From assembly GCA_016873355.1 (NCBI GenBank), contig VGXK01000129.1, positions 1 through 6,308 of the forward strand: a DNA stretch of 6,308 nt, given 5' to 3'. The notes beneath the pieces are model-generated. The model did not search any database and was not told the origin of the DNA. It was given only the letters and a program-made list of their open reading frames with translations. This DNA comes from Phycisphaerae bacterium. Its GTDB lineage: Bacteria; Planctomycetota; Phycisphaerae; Phycisphaerales; SM1A02. This document shows, in pieces, positions 1-5,816 of the stretch. The position numbers and the translations under genes were made by a program. Within the stretch, counting starts at the first letter, position 1. Each line of letters starts with the position of its first letter.

Positions 1-759
1 GACATGGTCTTCTGCGGACTGGCGCTGCTCGTCGTGCTGGGACTTGCCGCGTGGTACGGGCCGTTCGGTCCCGGCGGCGTGCCCGATCCCACGATCATCG
101 ACACGAATCCGCGACCCGATCTCTTCTTCCTCTGGATCTTCGCGGCGCTGGCGCTGCTGCCGCCGGAGCTGGAGACTCCGCTGCTCATCGTTGCGCCGCC
201 GATTCTGATTCTCGGCTTGCTGCTGCTGCCGGTGCTCTCGCCGCGCGGAGAACGAGCGCCGAGTCGGCGGCCGCTCGCGGTGGTGGCGTTCGTGGTGATC
301 ATGACGGCGCTCGGCACGCTCACCTGGCTCGGCGTGACGAGTCCGTGGTCGCCGCAGATGGACGGGTGGACGAGCGCACCGGTGCCGGCCGAGTTCGTGC
401 GCGGGCGCACGCCGCTCGAACTCCAGGGCGCGATCATGGTCCAGTACGCGCAGTGCCGCAACTGCCATTCGCTCGGCGGCCTCGGCGGCGAGCGCGGCCC
501 CGCGCTCGATCGCGTGGCCACGCGGCTCTCGTGGGATCAGCTCGTGCGGCAGGTGCAGCAGGGCGGCGGCAACATGCCCGCCTACGGCAAGACGCTTTCC
601 AGCTCGCAGACGCAGGCGCTCGTGGCGTTCCTCTCCACGCTGCGACCCGAGTACGTGCCCGCCAGCGAGATCCCTGGCGCGCTCGAGCGTGTGTCCGGGC
701 GAGATCGTCCACCCGAGGCGTCGCCGGGCGCGCCGATGCCGACGCGCGGTGGGAATTGA
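1..759 (+). CDS. Cytochrome b C-terminal region fused to a cytochrome c domain (bc complex), 5' partial
   Basis: The reading frame is open at the window edge, so the N-terminal cytochrome b part (heme-binding helices) lies upstream; the ATG at 4 is probably an internal Met. Numbering from that Met, hydrophobic segments at about 1-19, 41-54, 57-79 and 91-110 fit the last helices of cytochrome b. A DPT...NPRPDLFFLW stretch (28-44) sits where the family has its PEWY-type quinol-site motif. A periplasmic class I cytochrome c domain follows: CRNCH heme-attachment motif at 151-155, then GNMPAYG with Met191 as the likely distal ligand. The polypeptide ends in a Pro/Gly-rich tail. By family, such proteins pass electrons from quinol through cytochrome b, with the attached c domain acting as the cytochrome c1 equivalent or exit carrier. 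The next genes are oxidase-assembly genes, consistent with a respiratory cluster. The fusion is read directly; the partner Rieske protein and oxidase are not in view. Confidence 0.88.
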   Translation, partial: DMVFCGLALLVVLGLAAWYGPFGPGGVPDPTIIDTNPRPDLFFLWIFAALALLPPELETPLLIVAPPILILGLLLLPVLSPRGERAPSRRPLAVVAFVVIMTALGTLTWLGVTSPWSPQMDGWTSAPVPAEFVRGRTPLELQGAIMVQYAQCRNCHSLGGLGGERGPALDRVATRLSWDQLVRQVQQGGGNMPAYGKTLSSSQTQALVAFLSTLRPEYVPASEIPGALERVSGRDRPPEASPGAPMPTRGGN

Positions 760-855
760 CGCGTTCGCGTCGGGACGCGGGACGCCGTGCACGGCGCGAT
801 CCGCGTCGACGCGCGTTCGACCGGTGGTGATGTCGTGCCCGCCCAAGGCCTTTCG

Positions 856-3258
856 ATGCTCGAGTCCTGGACGATCGACCCGTGGTTGATCGCGTGGCTC
901 GCGCTCCCGGCGCTCCTGTACCTGCGCGGAGCGCTCGGAATGCGCCGGCGACGCGGTGCCGCGCGGACGGCGGCGTTCCTCGCGGGACTCGCGGTCATCT
1001 GGACGGCGCTCGCGTCGCCGCTCGAGGCGTTCGCGCCGCTCATGCTCTCGGCGCACATGGGTCAGCACCTGCTGCTCACGATGGTGGCGCCGCCGCTGCT
1101 GCTGCTCGGCGAGCCGATGGTGCCGCTGCTGCGCGGAGTGCCGAGCGCGATCCGCCGCGAGTGGCTTGCGCCGTTTCTCGCGGCGCCGAGGCTGCGGCGC
1201 GCGATGCGGCGGCTCGTGCATCCGCTCGTGGCCGGGCCGCTCTTCGTGCTCGCGATGTTCGCGTGGCATGTGCCGTCGCTGTACGAACTCGCGCTGCGCG
1301 AACCGGCGTGGCATCGCGTGGAGCATGCGTGCTTTCTCGTCACGGCCGTGCTCTTCTGGTGGCCGGTCGTGGGTCCGGCGCCGAGTCGCGCCTGGTGGCC
1401 TCGCTGGGCGCTGGTGCCGTACCTGCTCGTCGCCGACGTGGCGAACACGGTGCTTTCGGCGATCCTCTGCTTCGCACCAGGCGTGCTCTATGCGACCTAC
1501 GCGAATGCGTCGAGCGCCATCGGCGTGGATGCGCTCGCGGATCAGGCGCGGGCGGGTGCGATCATGTGGATCCCGGGATCGATCGCGTACCTCGTGCCGG
1601 CGGCGTGGATCGTGGTGCGGGCCATGCGGCCCGCGCGGCTCGTTCCCGGCGGATCGCGGCGCGTCGCGCGCGAATCGGAGCGGGTGGCCGGGCACGAGGC
1701 GCCTTCGAGTCGCGAGCGCGAGGAGGCTCGCAGCGTGTCGCTTCCGCAACTCGCGGTGCGCCGCGACGCTCGCCGCCGATTCGATCTGCTGCGCGTGCCG
1801 TTGCTCGGTGCGCTGCTGTCGCGCCGCTCGATCCGCACGGCGCTTCGCGTGGCGATGCTCATGGGTGCGATCGCCGTGGTGGTCGACGGCTTCTCCGGCC
1901 CGGAGGAGGCGCCCATGAATCTCGCGGGAACGCTGCCGTGGACGCATTGGCGCGGCGCGACCGTGCTGCTGCTGCTCGTCGGCGGGAACTTCCTCTGCAT
2001 GGCGTGTCCGTTCGTGCTGCCGCGGATGGCGGCGCGGCGGTTTGCGCGGGCAAGCGCCCGGCGCGAGTCGCCGAGGGCCGAGCGCGCCGAGCGGGCGCCC
2101 GGATCCGCATCGCGAGCGCTCGCAGCCGCGGCGCCGCTGCTTCGCAGCAAGTGGCTTGCGGTCGGCGTGCTCGTCGCGTGGCTCGTCGTCTACGAGGCCT
2201 TCGATCTCTGGGCGAGCCCGTGGGCCACGGCGCTGCTCGTGGCGTGCTACTTCGGCGCCGCCGTGCTCGTCGATTCGCTCGCGCGGAGCGGCGCCTTCTG
2301 CAAGTGGGTCTGTCCGCTGGGGCAGTTCCACTTCGTGCAAAGCACGCTCTCGCCGCTCACGGTGGCGGCGCGCGATCCGGGCGTGTGCGCGACATGCACC
2401 ACCCACGATTGCCTGCGCGGCAATTCGCGCGCGGACGGCTGTGCCCTCGACCTCTTCGTGCCGCGCAAGCAGGGGAACCTCGACTGCACCTTCTGCCTCG
2501 ATTGCGCCGACGCGTGTCCGCACGGCAATGTCGGAGTGTTGACGTCGTCGATCGGCGGCGAGCTGCGGAGCGACGCGTGGCGATCGAGTCTCGGGCGCCC
2601 GTCGCGCCGCGCGGATCTCTCGGCCGTTGCGATCGTTCTCTCGGCGGGGGCGATCGTGAATGCGGCGGGAATGACGGCGCCCATGCTCGACCTGATCGCG
2701 CGAAGCGCCGCGGCGCTGTCCATGCCGCGCTGGGTCGCCGCATCGGCGCTCGTGGCGGGATCGATCGGCGCGATCGCGGCGCTGGCGGCGCTCGCGGCCG
2801 CTCCCGGGCGCGGATGGAGCAGGCGCTTCGCGGCGGTCGGCCTGGCGATGGCGCCGCTCGGTGCGGCCATGTGGCTGGTGCACTTCTCGTTCCACCTGGT
2901 CACGAGCTGGACGACGGCGTGGCCGGTGAGCGTGCGCGCCGTGCGAGATCTCGGCGTCGGCACGATGGAGCCCGCGTGGAGCGACTCGTGCTGCACGAAC
3001 CCGCCCGAGTGGCTGCTGCCGGCGAGCCTGCTGGCGCTGTCGCTGGGACTCTCGCTCTCGATCTGGACGCTCGCCCGCAGATGCGCGAGTCATGCGGGCG
3101 CCGCGAGCGCGGTGGCCGCCGCAGAATCGCGCGTGACACGAATCGCGGTGCGACTGCTCGGCTCGCTGCTCCTCGTCGCGCTCTGGGCGATCGCCGCGTG
3201 GGTGCTCTTCCAGCCGATGGAGATGCGAGGCACGCTCGGCTGGGAGGTGGCGCCGTGA
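856..3258 (+). CDS. ctaG: CtaG-type oxidase assembly domain fused to a 4Fe-4S polyferredoxin membrane protein
   Basis: This 800-residue membrane protein has two halves. Residues about 1-260 match the caa3_CtaG family (cytochrome c oxidase assembly), with roughly seven hydrophobic segments and conserved His motifs SAHMGQHLL (65-73), AWHVPSLY (135-142) and HRVEH (153-157). An Arg/Glu-rich linker (about 260-310) follows. Residues about 310-800 form a NapH/NosR/CcoG-like polyferredoxin: TM segments near 328-346, 367-387, 433-449 and 455-474; CMACP (381-385) and CKWVCP (482-487) at the membrane; an atypical cysteine set C511, C514, C519, C529; a classical CxxCxxCxxxCP set (C544, C547, C550, C554); then about five more TM segments and a final QPMEMRGT motif. 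By family, CtaG serves oxidase assembly and CcoG-like proteins handle redox or copper chemistry; the joint role is inferred. ATG 856 is preferred because AAGG lies 7 nt upstream and CtaG similarity begins at once. GTG 787 or GTG 835 would add 23 or 7 unremarkable residues. The stop overlaps the next start. Confidence 0.85.
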   Translation: MLESWTIDPWLIAWLALPALLYLRGALGMRRRRGAARTAAFLAGLAVIWTALASPLEAFAPLMLSAHMGQHLLLTMVAPPLLLLGEPMVPLLRGVPSAIRREWLAPFLAAPRLRRAMRRLVHPLVAGPLFVLAMFAWHVPSLYELALREPAWHRVEHACFLVTAVLFWWPVVGPAPSRAWWPRWALVPYLLVADVANTVLSAILCFAPGVLYATYANASSAIGVDALADQARAGAIMWIPGSIAYLVPAAWIVVRAMRPARLVPGGSRRVARESERVAGHEAPSSREREEARSVSLPQLAVRRDARRRFDLLRVPLLGALLSRRSIRTALRVAMLMGAIAVVVDGFSGPEEAPMNLAGTLPWTHWRGATVLLLLVGGNFLCMACPFVLPRMAARRFARASARRESPRAERAERAPGSASRALAAAAPLLRSKWLAVGVLVAWLVVYEAFDLWASPWATALLVACYFGAAVLVDSLARSGAFCKWVCPLGQFHFVQSTLSPLTVAARDPGVCATCTTHDCLRGNSRADGCALDLFVPRKQGNLDCTFCLDCADACPHGNVGVLTSSIGGELRSDAWRSSLGRPSRRADLSAVAIVLSAGAIVNAAGMTAPMLDLIARSAAALSMPRWVAASALVAGSIGAIAALAALAAAPGRGWSRRFAAVGLAMAPLGAAMWLVHFSFHLVTSWTTAWPVSVRAVRDLGVGTMEPAWSDSCCTNPPEWLLPASLLALSLGLSLSIWTLARRCASHAGAASAVAAAESRVTRIAVRLLGSLLLVALWAIAAWVLFQPMEMRGTLGWEVAP
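1721..1737 (+). promoter_or_regulatory. Internal Shine-Dalgarno plus in-frame GTG inside the fusion gene
   Basis: A perfect AGGAGG (1721-1726) is followed after 8 nt by GTG (1735-1737), which is in frame with the fusion gene. The GTG falls just before the sequence RRFDLLRVPLLG, which looks like the N-terminus of a stand-alone polyferredoxin of this type. It is the best ribosome-binding site I saw in the window. It either permits independent translation of the 507-residue second half or is a leftover from when the halves were separate genes. Caution: the AGGAGG also encodes part of an Arg/Glu-rich linker, so chance is possible. Confidence 0.5.
3243..3257 (+). promoter_or_regulatory. Ribosome binding site and GTGA stop-start overlap for the FixH-like gene
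   Basis: GGAGG at 3243-3247 lies 7 nt before the GTG at 3255. The GTG shares bases with the TGA stop (3256-3258) of the upstream fusion gene. This fixes the start of the downstream protein and implies translational coupling between the two. Confidence 0.75.
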
Positions 3259-3779
3259 CGCGAACCGCGGTCCCGGTCGCGTGCGCAATCGTGGCGATCG
3301 CGTGGCTCGCATCGCGCGCATGTGCCGACGGTGGCGTCGTCGCCGCGAGCGTGGAACGGGACGAGCGGCGCATCACGGTCTTCGTCTCGCCCGCGGCGCC
3401 GCGCGCGGGCGTGATCGACGTGAGCATGCTGCGCCGCGTGACGACGGACACCGCCGTCGACGCACGACTGGATTCGGACCGGAGCGCAATCATCGTCGTG
3501 GCCGTGCACGAGGCCTCGGGCATGGAACGCTCCGCGCCCGCACTGCCCGCGCACCAGGGCAATCGGCTGCTCGAGTCGGCGCTGCTCGAACTGCCGTTCT
3601 CGGGGCGCTGGCGGATCGAAGTCCGCAACGAGCCGCCGTGGCCGTCGCCGTCCTTCGAACTCGAGATCGCGCCGCCGCTGCCGCCGTGGCGCTCGCAATG
3701 GCCGTGGCTCGGCGCATGGATTCCCATCACCGCGCTTCTGCTGCTTCGGGATCGGCTTGCGTTCGGGCGCTCGCGGTAG
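3255..3779 (+). CDS. Exported, membrane-anchored FixH/YtkA-like protein
   Basis: A 174-residue protein beginning with a basic, hydrophobic leader (residues 1-24, ending in RACA before DGG) that looks like a Sec signal peptide. Residues about 27-140 are predicted as an extracytoplasmic beta-sandwich domain, with the pattern GVIDVSMLRR (52-61) and LPFSGRWRIEV (113-123). The spacing resembles FixH and YtkA-like domains, where a Gly-Trp strand closes the fold. A single hydrophobic segment (about 150-164) followed by RDR anchors the C-terminus. FixH-type proteins accompany polyferredoxins of the FixG/CcoG kind in cbb3 oxidase assembly loci, and this one is translationally coupled to such a protein, so a role in oxidase maturation or copper handling is inferred. 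I see no Cys or Met-rich copper motif. The family assignment rests on fold-like pattern and context and is less certain than the reading frame, whose GTG start has a good Shine-Dalgarno sequence. Confidence 0.75.
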   Translation: MTRTAVPVACAIVAIAWLASRACADGGVVAASVERDERRITVFVSPAAPRAGVIDVSMLRRVTTDTAVDARLDSDRSAIIVVAVHEASGMERSAPALPAHQGNRLLESALLELPFSGRWRIEVRNEPPWPSPSFELEIAPPLPPWRSQWPWLGAWIPITALLLLRDRLAFGRSR

Positions 3780-3788
3780 GATCGAGTC
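3777..3788 (+). promoter_or_regulatory. TAGGAT element before the hydroxy-acid oxidase start: SD or leaderless -10
   Basis: TAGGAT (3777-3782) begins with the TAG stop of the FixH-like gene and is followed by 6 nt and the GTG start at 3789. Its AGGA core is a reasonable Shine-Dalgarno sequence at 7 nt spacing. The hexamer also fits a TANNNT -10 box placed for transcription to start at the GTG itself. No convincing -35 box is visible: the nearest candidate, TTGCGT at 3757-3762, is only 14 nt away. The Shine-Dalgarno reading is the safer one. Confidence 0.4.
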
Positions 3789-4916
3789 GTGACCCTCGCC
3801 CGTGCCGTGCCGCGCGCCCACGAGAAGGACGACGCCACGCTCGCATCGCTGCTGTCCGTGGCGGACTTCGAGCCGATCGCGGCGACCGCGCTTCCGCCGT
3901 CGGCGTGGGACTACTTCCGTAGCGGCGCCGGGGACGAGCGCACGCTGCGTCGCAACGAAGAGGCGTGGCGCGAGTGGCGGATCTTCCATCGCGTGCTCGT
4001 CGACGTGTCGAAGCGCTCCACCGTGTGCCGTGCGCTCGGCATTCCCTCGGCGTTTCCGCTCTGGATCGCGCCGACGGCGATGCAGTGCATGTGCTGTCCG
4101 GAAGGGGAGTGCGACACCGCTCGGGCGGCGGCGAGCGTGGGCGCGCCGATGGTGCTCAGCAGCCTTTCCACGCGAAGCGTGGAAGACGTGTGCGCCGCGG
4201 CGGGAACCGGCGCCGTGCTCATGCAGATCTACATCGCGGCCGATCGCGGCTTCACGCGCGAGCTCGTGCAGCGGGCGGAGCGCGCGGGCTGCCGCGGGAT
4301 CGTGGTCACCGTCGACACGCCGGTCTGGGGCGTGCGCGAGCGCGATCTCCGCAATTCCTTCCGCGTGCCCGACGGTCTTCGAATCGAGAACCTCGAGCGC
4401 GCCGGCATGCCGAGCGGCCACTCCGGCCGCGGCATGGGCGAGTGCCTCGGATGGACCATCGACGCATCGCTCTCGTGGCGCGATCTCGAGGCGCTCTGCA
4501 GCTGGACGTCGCTGCCCGTGATCGTGAAGGGAGTCTGTCGCGCCGACGATGCGCAGCTCGCGGTGCAATCGGGCGCCGAAGGCGTGATCGTGAGCAATCA
4601 CGGCGGCCGCCAGCTCGACGGCGCACCGGCGACGGCGGAGTCGCTTCCCGAGATCGCCGATCGCATCGGCGATTGCGCCGCCGTGTTCGTCGATGGCGGC
4701 ATTCGGCGCGGCGTCGATCTGCTCCGCGCCCGCGCGCTCGGCGCGAGCATCGGCTTGATCGGCCGTCCGATTCTCTGGGGACTCGCGGCGGCGGGCGAAC
4801 GCGGCGTGCGCCGGGTGCTCGAGATCCTGCGGCACGAATTCGACCTGGCGATGGCGCTCGCAGGCTGTCCTGCGCTCGAGTCGATCACGCGCGATCTCGT
4901 GCGGCGCGGCCCCTGA
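3789..4916 (+). CDS. FMN-dependent alpha-hydroxy-acid oxidase/dehydrogenase (glycolate/lactate oxidase family)
   Basis: A full-length, 375-residue member of the FMN-dependent alpha-hydroxy-acid dehydrogenase family, which oxidises L-2-hydroxy acids (glycolate, lactate, mandelate and similar) to 2-oxo acids. The family signatures run in order: DYFRSGAGDE with Tyr42 (equivalent to spinach glycolate oxidase Tyr24); APTAMQ (94-99); LSSLSTRSVEDV (123-134); QIY with Gln146 and Tyr148; TVDTP with Asp176 and then Arg183; VKGV with the FMN-binding Lys247; SNHGGRQLD with catalytic His271 and Arg274; DGGIRRG (302-308) and GRP (326-328). All active-site positions are present, so it should be an active enzyme. 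No signal peptide or membrane insert is seen, so it is probably cytoplasmic. Substrate and electron acceptor (oxygen or the respiratory chain) cannot be decided from the sequence. It lies 9 nt after the FixH-like gene and 2 nt before the SRAP gene, suggesting one transcript. Confidence 0.92.
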   Translation: MTLARAVPRAHEKDDATLASLLSVADFEPIAATALPPSAWDYFRSGAGDERTLRRNEEAWREWRIFHRVLVDVSKRSTVCRALGIPSAFPLWIAPTAMQCMCCPEGECDTARAAASVGAPMVLSSLSTRSVEDVCAAAGTGAVLMQIYIAADRGFTRELVQRAERAGCRGIVVTVDTPVWGVRERDLRNSFRVPDGLRIENLERAGMPSGHSGRGMGECLGWTIDASLSWRDLEALCSWTSLPVIVKGVCRADDAQLAVQSGAEGVIVSNHGGRQLDGAPATAESLPEIADRIGDCAAVFVDGGIRRGVDLLRARALGASIGLIGRPILWGLAAAGERGVRRVLEILRHEFDLAMALAGCPALESITRDLVRRGP

Positions 4917-4918
4917 CC

Positions 4919-5701
4919 ATGTGCGGCCGCTACGCCATCACCGCCACCGCCGAGCGCATCGAGCAGGTCTTCGACGCGCTTTGGGAGACGGCGTCGATCG
5001 ACGCGGAGCGCGGCGCGGGCGCCGCGGCGCTCGCCGCCTCGCTCGCCGCGGTCACGCTGCCCCGGTTCAACGTCGCGCCGACGCAGATGTGTCCCGTCGT
5101 GCGCGCCGGCGCCGATACGAGCGAGGCACGCGATCGATCCACCAAGGGCGGCGGCCGAGGCGGCGGCGAGACGCGCATCGTGTCGATGATGCGCTGGGGC
5201 CTCGTGCCCTCGTGGGCGGATGATCCGGCGATCGGCAATCGACTCATCAATGCGCGGGTCGAGACGGCGCCGTCGAAGCCCTCGTTCCGCAGTGCGTGGA
5301 AGAAGGGGCGCTGCCTCGTTCCCATCTCGCACTTCTACGAGTGGAAGAAGGAAGGGAGCCGCAAGCAGCCGATGGCGATCCGCGCCGCGGGCGAAGACGA
5401 TCTGCTCGCGCTCGCGGGGCTCTGGGATTCGTGGCGCGACGGGCTGCGTTCGTTCACGATTCTCACCACCGAACCGAACGAGCTCCTGCGTTCGATCCAC
5501 GATCGCATGCCGCTGATCCTTCCGCCGGAGCGCTGGTCGCGCTGGCTCGATCCCGGGTGGAGCGGTCCGGACGGCGCCGAGGAACTCGCGGAGTGGTCGA
5601 AGCCGGCGCCCAAGAGCCTGCTTCGCGCCTATGCGGTGGCCACCACGGTCAATTCGCCCCGCAACGATTCGCCCGAGTGCGTGGCGCCGGTCGTCGCCTG
5701 A
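4919..5701 (+). CDS. SRAP family abasic-site DNA-protein crosslink protein (YedK/HMCES-like)
   Basis: A 260-residue SOS-response-associated (SRAP) protein. The start is fixed because the catalytic Cys must be residue 2 after Met removal: the protein begins MCGRY. Other family landmarks are RFNVAPTQ (49-56), RWGLVPSWA (92-100), NARVET (111-116) with Asn111 and Arg113, FYEW (139-142) with Glu141, and HDRMP (194-198) with His194. These correspond to the Asn, Glu and His of the YedK/HMCES active site that shields abasic sites in single-stranded DNA by forming a thiazolidine crosslink. It is somewhat longer than E. coli YedK, with extra residues around 24-47 and a Gly-rich loop at about 68-85. Only 2 nt separate it from the upstream stop and there is no clear Shine-Dalgarno sequence, so translation is probably coupled. 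The neighbouring imuA-like gene also belongs to DNA-damage tolerance. Confidence 0.95.
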   Translation: MCGRYAITATAERIEQVFDALWETASIDAERGAGAAALAASLAAVTLPRFNVAPTQMCPVVRAGADTSEARDRSTKGGGRGGGETRIVSMMRWGLVPSWADDPAIGNRLINARVETAPSKPSFRSAWKKGRCLVPISHFYEWKKEGSRKQPMAIRAAGEDDLLALAGLWDSWRDGLRSFTILTTEPNELLRSIHDRMPLILPPERWSRWLDPGWSGPDGAEELAEWSKPAPKSLLRAYAVATTVNSPRNDSPECVAPVVA

Positions 5702-5748
5702 GCGGTGTCGGCGCGGCGGCAACGGCAGCGAGCAGGGCGGTCCGGATC

Positions 5749-5776
5749 TTGATTTTGCCCGCTCGCGGGCTACCCT
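5749..5776 (+). promoter_or_regulatory. Candidate sigma70-type promoter for the imuA-like gene
   Basis: TTGATT (5749-5754, four of six matches to TTGACA) and TACCCT (5771-5776, keeping the key T, A and final T of TATAAT) are separated by 16 nt. They sit in the least GC-rich patch of the window. A start near 5784 would give a leader of about 33 nt before the ATG at 5817. The 115-bp gap, after genes spaced by 9 and 2 nt, supports a new transcription unit. This is pattern matching only. Confidence 0.4.
5757..5770 (+). repeat. Perfect 6-bp inverted repeat in the promoter spacer
   Basis: GCCCGC (5757-5762) and GCGGGC (5765-5770) are exact reverse complements separated by TC. They occupy nearly the whole spacer between the candidate -35 and -10 boxes, a common place for an operator. 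The element is too tight and lacks a following T-run, so a terminator for the SRAP gene is less likely. No known regulator is recognised. Confidence 0.45.
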
Positions 5777-5816
5777 TACAAAGACCGAACGACCGCTCCG
5801 CCGTCGCTTCGCCGCC

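Noticed and set aside
758..796. Hairpin GACGC-GTTC-GCGTC (758-771) and 14-bp palindrome CGCCGTGCACGGCG (783-796) as a terminator or operator after the cytochrome gene
   Set aside because: There is no T-run, the first stem is short, and the palindrome has no loop. Both are easily met by chance in GC-rich DNA.
787..855. GTG 787 as the start of the CtaG fusion
   Set aside because: It adds 23 hydrophilic residues without family similarity, while ATG 856 has AAGG at 7 nt and begins right at the CtaG N-terminus. It is not excluded.
882..3254. Plus-strand frame running open upstream of the FixH-like gene
   Set aside because: It is the out-of-frame shadow of the CtaG-polyferredoxin gene with Arg/Ala-rich translation. 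Only the part from GTG 3255, which has a Shine-Dalgarno sequence and signal peptide, is coding.
3090..4835. Long open frame of 581 codons on the minus strand
   Set aside because: It lies opposite the FixH-like and hydroxy-acid oxidase genes, both with clear motifs. Its translation is Arg/Ala/His-rich with no recognisable domain, as expected for antisense frames in 70% GC DNA.
3965..4918. Open frame continuing upstream of the SRAP gene
   Set aside because: SRAP needs Cys at residue 2, so the true start is ATG 4919. The upstream part is a shadow of the oxidase gene.
5702..5816. Terminator or small gene between the SRAP and imuA-like genes
   Set aside because: No stem followed by a T-run is present and no start codon with a supported frame was found. 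Only the promoter-like elements are reported.
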